A stretch of 64,000 bases of DNA from Platerodrilus igneus (Eukaryota > Arthropoda > Insecta > Coleoptera > Lycidae). The translations under genes were made by a program, and so were the position numbers. The notes beneath the pieces are model-generated. The model was not told the DNA's origin, made no database searches, and saw only the letters and a program-made list of their open reading frames with translations. Below are positions 1 through 10,880 of this stretch, piece by piece. Each line of letters starts with the position of its first letter. The first letter of the stretch is position 1. The stretch is from positions 1,214,501 through 1,278,500 of the forward strand of contig JARFIW010001216.1 in the NCBI GenBank assembly GCA_036346225.1. Direction: 5' to 3'.

Positions 1-32
1 GATTGTTATTACTGTTTGTCATTGGTGAATTT

Positions 33-866
33 CTAACAGGGTTTGCGTTGAATGCTGGTCTTTGTAGATTTACGTTTTGGTTGAAATGCGGGTTTCGTAA
101 AATTTGGGTTGAACGTTGGTTTTGAAAAATGTTTATATTGATTATTAAAGATTGCGTTATTAAAATGTGGATTATTGGTTCGCGGATGGTTTGTTTGTGT
201 ATTGAATGTTGTGAATTTTTGTTGGGGAATTGTTTGTCTCGCGGCTTGTATAGTTTTTATTGGTGAGTAGCTTTTATTCGCGTTGGGGACGTATAATCTG
301 TTTCTATAATACACTAAGTTTTCTTCTTCGATTATCATGTTCATTGCTTCCTCTAAGTTTTGGGGACGTTGCAATCTAATTTTGTATGATAGTTGTTCTG
401 GTAGTGCGTTTAAATATGTATCTAATGCCATTTCGTCATACATCTTTGTTTTTAAAAGTCTAATATTTTGGTCGGGTTCTTCAATTTTTAGTTTTGTCAA
501 GATTAAACTTTTTACATCTTGACATTTCATTCCAAATTGGTACGGGGATTGGTTATTTTCTATTCTAAAGTTTATTAAGTCGCGTACTAAGCATTTTAGG
601 TTACGTTGATCGCCAAAATATGCAATCAATATTTTTTTGAAGTCCTCCTACTGCTCTAGGTCATCTCGACTGGAAATTAATGTTAGTGCCTTTCCGGTTA
701 TTTTGCTGATAATAAAGCGTAGGAATAATACGTTTCTTTCGTTGTCACCGGGTTTATAGAAATTTTTTTAAAATAGTTCACATGCGGTTATGTAATTTCC
801 TAACAAAGTTTGATTGCCATTATACATTGAAATAGTTTCCAAATAAAGCTTCATATCTCCACTCAT
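33..866 (-). pseudogene. gag: Errantivirus-type Gag, broken
   Basis: Encodes the capsid-forming Gag of an errantivirus-like (env-bearing Ty3/gypsy) retrotransposon. The likely start is the ATG at 864-866 (MSGDMKLYL). The reading frame continues through the FGDQRNLKCLVRDLINF and LPEQLSYKIRLQRPQNLEEA blocks, which are typical of the Gag of the Drosophila gypsy/17.6/297 group, and ends in a basic, N/T/P-rich tail with no CCHC knuckle, as usual for errantiviruses. Two in-frame stops lie in the first third (near 770 and 650), one beside a T run. The clean open part covers 33-629 (198 codons). pol would lie to the left, outside the window. The 5' leader, primer-binding site and LTR follow to the right in the expected order. 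Family assignment rests on recognised motifs and context, not on an alignment. Confidence 0.75.
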
Positions 867-873
867 TATGGCT

Positions 874-887
874 GGGGGGGGGGGGGG
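874..887. repeat. G14 homopolymer
   Basis: A run of 14 G just upstream (in minus sense) of the gag start codon. The length of such a run is unreliable in most sequencing data. Confidence 0.9.
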
Positions 888-2815
888 TGTTCTATTAATT
901 AATATTTAGTTTTGACTTTGATTATTTTTAAATTTTGCAAAATCGGGATTTATTTCGCGGTTTGTATTGTTATTCTTTGCTTGGGTATATTAATTTTTAG
1001 TTTAGATTGCGTCCGGTTACTTGCCATTTTTATTTTGGGTCGTTTTAGATTATTTAAAAAATTGAGTTGCTTGTATTGTATTTAATTGTACGGTGCTGTG
1101 ATTATTCTATGGGTTTTACGCTTGATACTGTCTTGAATACGTTTATTTTTAATTTACTAATGTTAATTTTATTGTATGTTTGATCTCTAAAGTTTCGATG
1201 TGACAGTGATTTTTGTGGTAATTTATTGTACTTTGTTTGCTTTCGGTCAGTTAAAATTTTTCTATTCTAATTCTGCTGATTTTATTCTGTCTGTTGTAGT
1301 TATCTTTTCCCGCGGGTGTGTGTATAATTTATAAGTGTGTCTGCAATGCTTCTCGTCTCATAAACTTAAGTGTTAATTATAGAGTTTGCAAGGTTTGTCT
1401 TTTGCGTTATTCAAAGTTGCATAAAATTTCTTCTTTTGTAATAAATACAATAAGTTTGTGTTAATTACAATGTTTTAAACTACTGTAAGATTATTGCTTT
1501 TCAGTTAATTGTTTGCGTCAGTGTCTTCGTTGTACTTTAACTACAAGGTTCTTTGTAGGTGTAATTTTCAGTCGCTTGATAATTATAATGTGCCGATGCC
1601 TTTGTTATAGATATGCAATTATACTTTATTTAATCTTCCTGAAAGCTTTTGTTTAAATAGATTGCGTCTTTTATTCCGTTAATTATAATTGTCACGTCCA
1701 ATAATGTTTATACTTTGTTAATTGTTGCAGTATTTTTAATTATAGAATGTTACGTTTGGGAATGAACCTAATTTATACCTTGTTTTAATTCAAGATGCTT
1801 TAATTTTACTCTGGTAGATTGAAGAGTTCTCGTATGGTTATATTTAGATATCGTGATGCGTTTTGAATAGCTTGTAAAGATTAGGATAAACTTTTTCTCG
1901 GATGGTATTGTCCAGTAGTTATAATTAGATATATCCGTTTCCAATTATAACCGTTTTATAGCGTTGCGTTGGGTGAATGATTTTATTGGATGATGAGATT
2001 CTGCGTTTGGATTTGTACTTTGTTAATTCTCGTAATAAGAATGTAGGTTAATAATAGAGTGCAAGCTGTGTTTATTATTTGTAGAATGCGATGAATTTGC
2101 GTCTGGATATTTCGATATTTTCTTTGCGTTATATACAAAGATCTCGGTGTTAATTCGTGATTTAATTTCGCTTTATTTTTGGGCATTTAAAATATTTTTG
2201 CGCGCCAGTTAATTTTCGTATTGTTAAATTAGAAATTCGTTTTTGTTTTGTTTCTACAATTATTGTTCAGTTAACTTTCGTAATAATTGTCTTAAGTGCG
2301 CATATAATGCATCTTTTGATTCTCTCTAGTTTTTATAGGTCTCTTTTATACAAAAAATAAATTTTCTCAAAAATAACTTGAAAATAATCCCTTGCAATAG
2401 CTAAGTGAATTATTTTCATCAAATAGCATAAAACAGTAGTACTAATAGTCAATATACATATATAAATTATAAAATCTCTTATACTAGCAAATATCAAATG
2501 TTTGGAAAATAAAAATTTAATTGGTTTAAGGAAATGAACTTACACTGATTGTTTTGTTGGTTTCATGGACTCAGTCGATGTGTGTACCTTGTCCACGTTG
2601 GTTTTCGGATTCGATCTATGCTTGTATCTTCTCCGGGTTTTCTTTTGTTGAATTTGAACGATTTTGTTTCGCCTCCAACTTCTGTTTGGGTTTGTTAAAT
2701 TTGAACGATTTTTATTTCGCCTCCAACTTCTGTTTGTTTCTGTCAAATTCGAAATTGAAATTCCAGACCACTAGATCTTCGAATTTGGGTTTCATAGTGA
2801 CCTTTTGACATCCGA
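888..2815 (-). other. Errantivirus 5' leader, noncoding
   Basis: This 1.9-kb AT-rich stretch lies between the primer-binding site and gag of the minus-strand errantivirus. I see no convincing protein. It is longer than the leaders I know for this group, so an unnoticed insertion is possible. A 47-bp tandem repeat lies near the primer-binding site. Confidence 0.5.
2651..2744. repeat. 47-bp tandem repeat, two units
   Basis: Two units at 2651-2697 and 2698-2744, both starting AATTTGAACGATTTT and carrying TTCGCCTCCAACTTCTGTTTG, with a few mismatches. The repeat lies about 70 bp inside the errantivirus leader, next to the primer-binding site. Confidence 0.8.
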
Positions 2816-2826
2816 ACGACTGCGCC
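2816..2826 (-). promoter_or_regulatory. Primer-binding site, tRNA-Ser type
   Basis: On the minus strand TGGCGCAGTCG directly follows the LTR end (TTAACT). This is the start of the serine-tRNA-complementary primer-binding site used by several errantiviruses such as 17.6 and 297. It fixes the internal edge of the LTR. Confidence 0.75.
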
Positions 2827-3387
2827 AGTTAAGATTCGGGCCTTGGGAGCTGCCTTTTAAAAAACCAGTTCCAAACCTTTTTAACAATTTTTATTTCTTA
2901 AACAGACATTATTTATGAAATTTTACAAAGCTTGATTTAAATTTATTCTAAGTCCGAAAATAACTAATAAATGTACTATTTTGAGTAGTAAGTAAACTGC
3001 AATGCAAAAGCGGATCACTTGACTGACTGCCGGGACCTTGAGCTCCCTGGCTTTTTATAATGCTCCTACCCCCTCACATGGCTGTGGGAACTTCCAGGTC
3101 TCATGTCTGCTTATTCTTAATGCTATTCATAATTACATTGTTGTAGTCTTAATTTCTAAGTAATTACGGCACCTGACCGTCTGTGAACGTCTGTGACCTG
3201 ACATCTGCAGTGTCACTATCGTCTGCGATACAAAGTAGCGCATCCGTTCTCAAGAACGTTAATAAACTTTATAAATTGTCCTTGTATTTACAATGTTGCA
3301 TTTCACTTAACATTTCATTACACTTTCTAATAATTTTCTAATTTATTCGATTCTAATATGTATACATCAATTGGGGGATACATAACT
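2827..3387 (-). repeat. Errantivirus 5' LTR
   Basis: 561 bp. On the minus strand it opens AGTTATGTATCCCCCAA and closes TTAACT, giving short inverted ends AGTTA/TAACT as in gypsy-type errantiviruses. It is followed at once by a tRNA-Ser-type primer-binding site. The first bases match the start of the plus-strand 3' LTR at 4523 (AGTTACATATCCCCCAA), so the two errantivirus pieces are of the same or a close family. Confidence 0.75.
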
Positions 3388-4488
3388 TGCTTGATCTGAT
3401 AAGATTTAACACAATATTTAGTCAAATGATATAAACCCTCACTGTAATTCAACAAATTTTAGCCGCATTAGAAAATGCTGTAACATTTGTTAAATTAAAC
3501 ACGTTGCATGTTAGTACTATAGGACCAATTGATTTATTAAATGAATTTAGCAATTAGATCACTTATAATTAATTGTAAACTACCCTTTGAAGTAACAGAA
3601 TCTAACATACTTATATTTGAAAAGATAGCCATAGTAAAGGGTTATGTAAAGAATTACGAAATTATATTTTTAATAGAAATCCCAATTGTAGAGATGAAAA
3701 ACTACAATTATTATCATTTATTTGCTTTCCCCACAAAAGTTACTAGCCAATACCAAGTCCCAAAACCAAGTTCCTTTCCCTGAATGAACTTAGGTATGGT
3801 TTCACAAATGAAAAATGTAAAAAAGTGGCTCCCAGCTAATATTTATGCCAATCCTTAATGACAACAGCTATTCAAGCAGATAGCCATTTTGAAGTACAAT
3901 TATTACAATTCTCTAACCACTATGAGAACTGTCTGCCAAAACCAGTACAAATTATGAACATGAAAATTCAGAAAGTCACAGACAACAAATGGATTGCTGT
4001 ATTTTCGCAAGAAGTAATGGCAATCGTCCATTGCAACTAAGACGAACACAATTTAGCCTTAATTGGAAGCAAAGTCATCACCATAAAGGAAAATTGTTAC
4101 TTAAAATTAAAAAGTGAAATCATCCGAGTATATCAAAATCCAGCAGTGACGAAGAAATTTGCAAATCTACCCGAACTACAGTTCAAGATTCCACAAACCG
4201 AAGACAACAAAATTATTACAAAATCGATGCAACTAGAACATCTAGACCTAGAAGACCTCAACGACGCCGTAAAGTTAATGGACAATATAAAGAACACTTA
4301 AGTGAATTAAAAGCGCCAAAATTACATTACGACAATATCAGTGTTTGGACAATTTTATTGATTATTATAATAATTTTATTAACTGTATATTTATTGTACA
4401 AAATGTGTCTTAGACATAAGAACAAAGAAACAAATGTGAATAAAGAAATCATAAACGAACCTTTAAAGACAATGAGTTTTAAAAATTA
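3388..4488 (+). pseudogene. env: Errantivirus envelope (F-like), 5'-truncated and broken
   Basis: C-terminal part of an errantivirus envelope glycoprotein, a relative of the baculovirus F fusion protein. The frame can be followed in pieces: an N-terminal segment near 3430-3540, an open stretch at 3541-3783 with the conserved EIIFLIEIP...YYHLFAFP block, a stretch at 3858-4040 ending in a stop, then a further ectodomain segment. A hydrophobic membrane span near 4340-4400 (WTILLIIIIILLTVYLLYK) is followed by a short, charged cytoplasmic tail ending at 4488. Several frameshifts and stops make it inactive. The gene starts abruptly at the edge of the minus-strand LTR, so its 5' part is missing here. 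A polypurine tract and 3' LTR start follow directly. Confidence 0.75.
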
Positions 4489-4510
4489 GGTACAACCCTT
4501 AATTTTCATC

Positions 4511-4540
4511 TAAGTCGGGAAGAGTTACATATCCCCCAAA

Positions 4541-4543
<3 letters not shown>
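4511..4543 (+). repeat. Polypurine tract and truncated 3' LTR start of errantivirus
   Basis: A purine-rich GTCGGGAAG precedes AGTTACATATCCCCCAA (from 4523), which matches the first bases of the errantivirus LTR at 3387 read on the minus strand. Only about 20 bp of LTR remain before an (AT)n tract and the G1 element. Confidence 0.7.

Positions 4544-4584
<41 letters not shown>
4544..4584. repeat. (AT)n microsatellite, left flank of G1
   Basis: About 40 bp of alternating AT lie between the errantivirus LTR stub and the first base of the G1 LTR. A similar tract lies at the other end of G1. Confidence 0.9.
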
Positions 4585-4587
<3 letters not shown>

Positions 4588-4588
4588 C

Positions 4589-6111
4589 TGTCAAGAAGGG
4601 GGTGGGCTTATAAAATGTTTAAATAGGGCTTCGAAACGACTTTGCTAGAATGGGGGTATATTTGGTTTTGTTTGAGTATTTTCTTTCAGGTATTTTTTGG
4701 TTTAGAAATTAACAACAACTATTCCACGTTTATAAATTTATAAAGCTTTTGAAACTGCATTGCATTCAACAACATATACCGGCCATAGACCAGGCTAAGC
4801 TAGTTATAAGTTTGCATTGTATACGTATTTTAATTGTTATGGTTGCACGTATATGAAATTTAATTTGGAGTTAGCGTTTTCAGAACCATTTGAATGTAAA
4901 ACAAATATCAAAATTGCTTGGTATACTGCACGCTTTTAAAATTTTAAGGAGTTAAGTGATACTCCCGTAAAATTTGTAAATCAATTTCAGTTTGAATATG
5001 TTTTAACAATTAAAGATTGGTTATGTAATGACAGGACGTTTACCGAATAAGACATAAATGTCTGTTGCGTACAATTTAAAAGCTGAACCATCAAAGTTTG
5101 TTAGCTATTTTCAATATTGTAAAAGTTCAATATACATAAATCACTGGATTACAAACCATCTAGAAAATGAATGTATCTAGAGAAAACAACTGTATTATTA
5201 ATCAATTATTAATAATTATAAATTACATAGTGTGCGTAGAGATAGTTGTCATGGCAACGGAAACAAAAGAAGACGGTTTTTATTTTATAAGGGACTTCAA
5301 ATTTATATTACTGAAAAATAGAGGTGTTTTTGTACTGTTATGAGTTTTATTACATTTAAAAAGTTACGAGAAAGTTTTGAAAGTCAAGTTGTACCTGGAG
5401 ATAGCAAATAGTAGCAGTTTTACGGCGAATAAAAGTTAATTAAAAGAGGGAGTGCTGGTCTGTACCGTTATTGTCTGAAGACGAAAGCATAGTGGAATTG
5501 GAGTTATCTGAGTATTTGTATAACATAAAATTTGTAGAAATATTAGTAGTTTTATAGTCTGGAGATTACCAGTTGCTCGAGTTACTTATTATTTACAGGA
5601 GGTGCCTGCAGTTGGTCACTTGGCTTCAGGACGGCTGGAAGGCGGCGCTTGTATCTGGATTCCAGGTATTAGTATTTAATATCTACGCAGTGCTTTAATC
5701 AAATTTATAAAAGTGGAACTAGTGTTTGGGAATACTTTTGGCTTTTAAAATTATTTGACATATTTATGAAAAAATCCTTGAATATTTGTTTGGGTGTCTA
5801 GTTGAGAGGTGTTTGCTTAGGACGGACCCACCCTAGGTAGATTCCGCCACGTGTTTGACGGCCCTGTAAAATATTTAAGTGCAGCAGCCGTGTAAAATAT
5901 TTAAAGATAAATTGTGTGGCATAACTCAACAAGGCTCTAAAATAAGACAAGGAGTGACAGATAGATATATTACGCCTATCACTAATAAGGTAGGATCACA
6001 GTATATATAACAGATGATCAATCCTGTAATCATGAATAAACAATACAAAATAGGTGGTAATTGATTATAAAAGGGTTCTCTATAACTCAATATATACCAA
6101 AATATATAACA
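4589..6111 (+). repeat. G1 5' LTR
   Basis: 1523 bp, nearly identical to 10881-12395. It begins TGTCAAGAAGGGG and ends ATAACA, after which the two copies diverge. A TATA-like TTATAAAATG lies within the first 25 bp. It holds no coding sequence that I recognise. Confidence 0.85.
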
Positions 6112-6113
6112 GA

Positions 6114-6133
6114 TGGCGCTAACAACGTGAGGC
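6114..6133 (+). promoter_or_regulatory. Primer-binding-like site, tRNA-Lys type
   Basis: TGGCGCTAACAACGTGAGGC begins 2 nt after the LTR end. It matches the complement of the tRNA-Lys 3' end (TGGCGCCCAACGTGGGGC) apart from two extra bases and a few changes. A second similar stretch, GGTGGGGCTCGAAT, which matches the T-arm part of the same tRNA, lies near 6313-6326. Confidence 0.5.
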
Positions 6134-6456
6134 AGAGAAGATTTGTTAGTTGTACGTTGCATATATTTTATTTAAAAGTGAAAATTAATATTTGATTGAC
6201 GTTTCATATATATTTATTTGACAGTTGTTGAAGGTTTTGAATTTATTGTAGTAGGCTAAGACGTAATTTGATATTCACACTTTGGTCAATTTTAGCGGCG
6301 GTAAAACATTAGGTGGGGCTCGAATAGGTAAATAACTTCGCAACAAAATATTTGTTCGCCTAAAGGTGGGGCTAGATAGGGCTGATTCAGATTTGCAGAG
6401 GTTGTGTAGCTTAGTGGGGCACATCATTGAAGTTTATTTTGAAAATTAAAGGGACA

Positions 6457-8270
6457 TGTCTGATGAGGAGAGAATCACGAGGTCAGGAAAGTTTATGGAG
6501 TTGAGACTGGTGTGAGAGGGCAACCGGTGGTTAAGACTGTAGCAGCAGGGGATGCTAGGGATGAAGCTGGAGGATATGTGGAGCCGGAGGTGATTATTGT
6601 GAATTCAGGGATACATCGGGAGAAAATGAAATTGATAAGGAAAAGAGAATATGCAGATCCAAGATGTGATGATGGTTTTGTTGGAATTAAAAGGGTCGTT
6701 AACTAAGTCGCATGAAGAATTGAGAGGATCATTGTTGGCCGAGGTTAGAAATTCACAAGCGGAAGTTAAGGAAAAATTTGATATGATGGAAATGAAAATT
6801 GAAGGAATTAATGTATCAATACAGAGCAGTTTGTGTTCATTTAAGGATGAAGTTCTGAAGGACGTAGAGGATAGAGTCCAGGTTGTAGAAGGAAGGTAAC
6901 AACAGGTTTAAATGAATTAAGGGAAGAGCTGTACATGGTCGAAGTTAGACAGACAGAAAAATTGCAGAATTTAGGTGAAATAGTTCGGATTCAGACGGAG
7001 GACAATATTAACTCTAAAAACGAAATTATAGGCAAATTGCGGGCGAGTCAGGAGGTGGCAGAGAAGCTGAGAAGGGATACGACGGTTCTGGGGAATACGG
7101 TAAATGGATTGTCTGGTCTTGAAGGAATGTTAGACAGATGAGAGAACAGTTGGTTGAATTGGAAAGGGAAGAGTTGTTTGTGATGCAGGATACCAGTATA
7201 GGCTAGGAAAGAGACCTTGCCGAGGTTTGAAGGCAGAAAGAATGAGCAGCCGATGGTCTATCTTAGCAAGTTGGACGAGATGGTAGAGAGTGAGCCTGAG
7301 AGGGTGAAGATGCAGATGGTGAGCGTGACATTGGGGGGTTGTGCAGAGAAATGGCACTGTATCGTGAGGAGGCAATATAGTTCGTACGAGGAATTTCGAA
7401 GGCTATTCATAGAACAATATTGGGGAAACACGCATCAGGCTAATATTCGAACGGATTTAAACACTGGGAACTATAGGTCATACCAGGGATCGAGAGAAAA
7501 TTATGTGATTGAAAAGTATAACCAGGCGCAGCACCTGATTCCTAAATTAAGAGAAGATGAAATTATATTATTGTTGTCAAGGCATATGGAGGCGGAAATA
7601 ACTAGGGCCGTAGCGATACAAAACGTTCGGACTTTAAGAGACTTTTGGAAATGATGCGAAATCATGACGTAGCTAGGACGTTTGAAACGAATACCAGGAA
7701 AATAGTGATAATAGGAATTGGGATAGGAATAGGAATAGCACAGACTACCAGAGGACTGGGGTGCAAGGATACAATTATAGGGAGAATGGACAGGACAACT
7801 ACAGAAAGCAATATCAGGAAATCAAAGGAGAACGAATAATAATTGGGAACAACGTTTTAATAGAGACGATAATTATAGGGGAACAATGACTGGAACAGGA
7901 CGGATAGGAATGACAGAGGTTTTGGACAGCAAAGGACGGGTTTTGGGCAGAGATGGCAGAGAGAAAGGGAGCAGAGATCAACGGATCAGGGGAAATACCG
8001 ACAGGGATTAGAGACCGAGAACGGGAGACAGATAGAAACTTGACGATCCAACACGTAACAACAAGAGACACGCGACAGAGATCGGAGGATAGGATAGAGA
8101 AAGTGGAGGTCCACGATGAACCCACGATACAAAAAAACGTCGATTTATTAGTGTTAGGAAAATCAGATTTAGGGACACAGCATAGTATTAGTTTAGTAGA
8201 TAAGTTGTTAGATAATAAGTTTGAGAGAAGGCGGAGTTACCATTTATTCATATTAGTTTAGGGATTCTGT
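6457..8270 (+). pseudogene. gag: G1 Gag, broken
   Basis: The probable start is the ATG at 6457 (MSDEERITRSGKF). The N-terminal third (about 6512-7140) is rich in K, E and L and looks coiled-coil, but is split over three frames. The Gag core lies at 7217-7654: WHCIVRRQYSSYEEFRRLF and the later LIPKLREDEIILLLSRHM are typical of the retrotransposon Gag domain. Beyond 7650 the sequence is basic and R/N/G-rich with no CCHC knuckle. Breaks include a stop just before 6512 and frameshifts near 6700, 6900, 7140 and 7650. A second gypsy element (G2) shows the same plan of coiled coil plus Gag core. Confidence 0.75.
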
Positions 8271-8280
8271 TTACACGGCA

Positions 8281-8766
8281 TTGATAGATACAGGGTCGCA
8301 GTTATCGCTGGTGAGAGAGGAAATAGTTTTGAAACATGCAGAATTATTCAAAGGGAAAATTTGTAGGGTTAAGAGTATTAATTTATGGTCTGCGATTAAG
8401 AGGAAGTTAACTACGATAGACAAAGTTGTACGAGTATCGATTGTATTAGGAAGTACCAGACTAGGTGAAGTAGAGTTTTGGATAGCAAGAGGATTATATT
8501 TAGATTTCATTGTAGGGATAGATGTAATTGAGGAATTTGGACTGGTTATAGATGGTAAAGCACGAATGGTAAAGGTATTAAATTTAGAGAAGAAATGGGT
8601 GGTGCCTAAGGATAATCGGGATACTAGGGATGAGATAAATACAGATAGTATAGGATCAGGAAAGACTAAGAATAGAATTTATGATGGAATTGATGAGTTA
8701 CGGTTATGTAATATATTTGAGAAGGTATTTGATGAGGAACAGATAGGATTAATAGGGTGGATATGA
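8281..8766 (+). pseudogene. G1 aspartic protease region
   Basis: Retropepsin domain of Pol. The catalytic triplet appears as ALIDTGSQLSLV at 8278-8313. The second conserved block, hydrophobic then GIDVIEEFGLVID, lies near 8510-8550. This region is open for about 160 codons. A highly charged linker follows toward RT (about 8590-8760), where a frameshift occurs near 8765. Confidence 0.75.
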
Positions 8767-9476
8767 AGGAAATGTTATATGAGGTGTTTAATAGACATGC
8801 AGGAGTTTTTAGTAATGAGCCTAGGTTTGCGAAGGAGTATACGCATAAGTTAGAGGTCACAGACGAGGGAAGTTTTCGTACTAGGGTATATCCAATACCA
8901 TTTGCATTAAGGGTCGAGTGAAAATGAGATTAAAAAGATGTTAAAAGAGGGAATTATTGAATCAGCGAGAACACCCTATATCAATCCGGTAGTGGTTGTG
9001 CCTAAATCTGATAATTTAGAATTAAGAATATGTTTAGATACTAGGAGATTGAATGCGATTACTAAACCACAATTTGAACAACCAAAATCACTAGATAATT
9101 TGTTATACAAGGTAAGCGAGATGAAAATTTTTAGCAAACTGGACTTAAAGAATTCTTTTGGCTAATTCCTTTGCATGAGGAAAGTCGGAAGTATACTGGA
9201 TTTAGCATTGAAGGGGAGATTTATCAGTACAGAGTTGTTCCATTTGGTCTTTCAACGTCATCCGCTGCATTAGTTCGAGCCATGCAGAAGTTATTAGATG
9301 AGTACGAAGACTTCTGTACGCACTATGTCGATGATATTTTGATTTTTTCTAAGAACGAGTTAGAACATTTAGAACATTTAAGAAAAGTGATCCGAAGGTT
9401 AGACGAGGGAGGTTTGAGGTTGAATTCGAAGAAGTGTGAGTTTTTTAAGGACCAAGTAAAGTATCGCAAGAATAAA
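8767..9476 (+). pseudogene. pol: G1 reverse transcriptase, RNase H missing
   Basis: Ty3/gypsy reverse transcriptase. It begins with a pre-RT linker (8767-8920, ending VYPIPFAL), then EGIIESARTPYINPVVVVPK, LRICLDTRRLNAITKPQ, the catalytic FSKLDLKNSF, GEIYQYRVVPFGL and the YVDDIL box at about 9328-9345. Breaks include a frameshift near 8918 and a stop at 9162 that fits loss of one T from a T run. The thumb ends at EFFKDQVKY, where LG would be expected. Instead the sequence jumps to a 12-base patch also found at 10671-10682, then to the integrase N-terminal zinc region. The RNase H domain (normally about 120 residues) is absent. Confidence 0.8.
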
Positions 9477-10660
9477 GATCTGGGAAGATGGTCGAATGCC
9501 AGATTTCATCGGATGCAAGCACACGAAGAAATAAGGGTGATCAGAGAAAAATTATTCAGAGAGAATTTAGAACAAGACAGAGGTTTTTATATGGTCGAGG
9601 GAGTTTTGGTGAAAAGGTTATGGGATGATGAATTATTAGTGTTAACGACACAGGTAGCCGTTGAGCTGATCCAGGAAATTCATACTACGTTTGGTCATAT
9701 AGGATTCGTAAGACGTTCTTGATATTTAGGAAGCTTTCTATGCACGAAACGATAGAAAATTGGTGAAAAATTGCATAAATCTGTGTGAGACGTGTTTGTT
9801 AGGAAAGGATAAGAATGTGGTGTTGCAGAATCAAGTGAGATGTATAAGAGCGGAAGGTCCATTAGATATTGTGGCAATGGATTACTTGAGTAATTTGATA
9901 CCGAGTAGGAACGGATATCAGCATATTTTAGTTGTAGTTGATATTTTTACAAAGTTTGTGCAGCTTTATCCAGCGAGGAGATGTAATTCTAGGCATGTAT
10001 TGAGTTCTGTAAGAAAGTTTGTAGAACGAATAGGTAAGATGAATAGGGTATTGTTGGACAATGCAACGTATTTTCGTAATCGAATGGTTGAAAGTAAATT
10101 AAGGAAGGATGGAATAAAGATGACATTCTGTAGTATCAGACATCCTCAAGGAAATCCGTGTGAAAGATATATTCGAGAAGTAATAAAGTTTTTGAGGTTA
10201 ATAACGCAGGAACAACATGATCGGTGGGTAAGGTATTTACCGCGAATAGAAGAATATATTAATTTTGTACCAAGTTCAGTGACAGGAATGTGTCCTGTGA
10301 CATTGATGAAGAAGGTGATTCCAGCAAGACCGTGGAGAGCTGAACAAAAGTGGAAAATATAACGGAGTTGTTGCATAAAGCCAAACAACAAGTCGAAACG
10401 ATACAAAGAAGGGAGTTGGAGAAACGTAACAAGAAAATCAAGAAGCAAGTGGTTTTTCAGTTGGGGATCTTGTTATTGTTAAAAGATTGAGAATGTCAAA
10501 TTGGGAAAGAAATATTTGTGCCAAGTTGTTATTTCCATACGAAGGTCCTTATCGAGTGAGAAGAATTTTGCAGAAGGAATACTTACGAATTGGAGAATGA
10601 CAGGGTGAATGTCGGGGACGTTTTCATATAGAAAATTTGTATCCATATTTCCATGTGGAA
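9477..10660 (+). pseudogene. G1 integrase, broken
   Basis: Retroviral-type integrase. It carries an HHCC zinc domain (HTTFGHIG near 9680-9705, CINLCETC near 9776-9797). The DDE core has its first Asp in VAMDYLSN (about 9873), the second in VLLDNAT (about 10050) and Glu in PQGNPCERYIREVIKF (about 10150). Conserved IRHPQGNP and EEYINFVPSSVTG blocks follow, then a basic C-terminal region with the frame broken near 10360, 10445 and 10600. A frameshift at 9720 splits the zinc domain. It should insert the element cDNA into host DNA in the nucleus. With these breaks it cannot be made as one protein. Confidence 0.8.
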
Positions 10661-10880
10661 AGTAAAGTATCGCAAGAATAAAATTAACACTGTAAATAAT
10701 ACTAACGAGCTTAAAACTATACAGAATATACAGAAACTAACACTTAATCCTCATACATAAAAAAAAAAAAAAACTATAGTGATTTTAACTAAAATTTAAA
10801 ATTTCTCAACCATTAAAAGAATTACTTATATCCAGGAAGCAAATTTTCATTTTATTTAAAATCAGTGGGGCCTTATATAC
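10661..10880 (+). other. G1 3' noncoding segment before the 3' LTR
   Basis: Short AT-rich stretch with an A run near 10759-10774. It ends in AATCAGTGGGGCCTTATATAC just before the LTR, where CAGTGGGG may be a poor polypurine tract. Its first 22 bases repeat 9454-9476. Confidence 0.5.

Noticed and set aside
2540..2746. Minus-strand frame with RSWRRNK repeats as a small gene
   Set aside because: Made by the 47-bp tandem repeat in the errantivirus leader; no start context or family.
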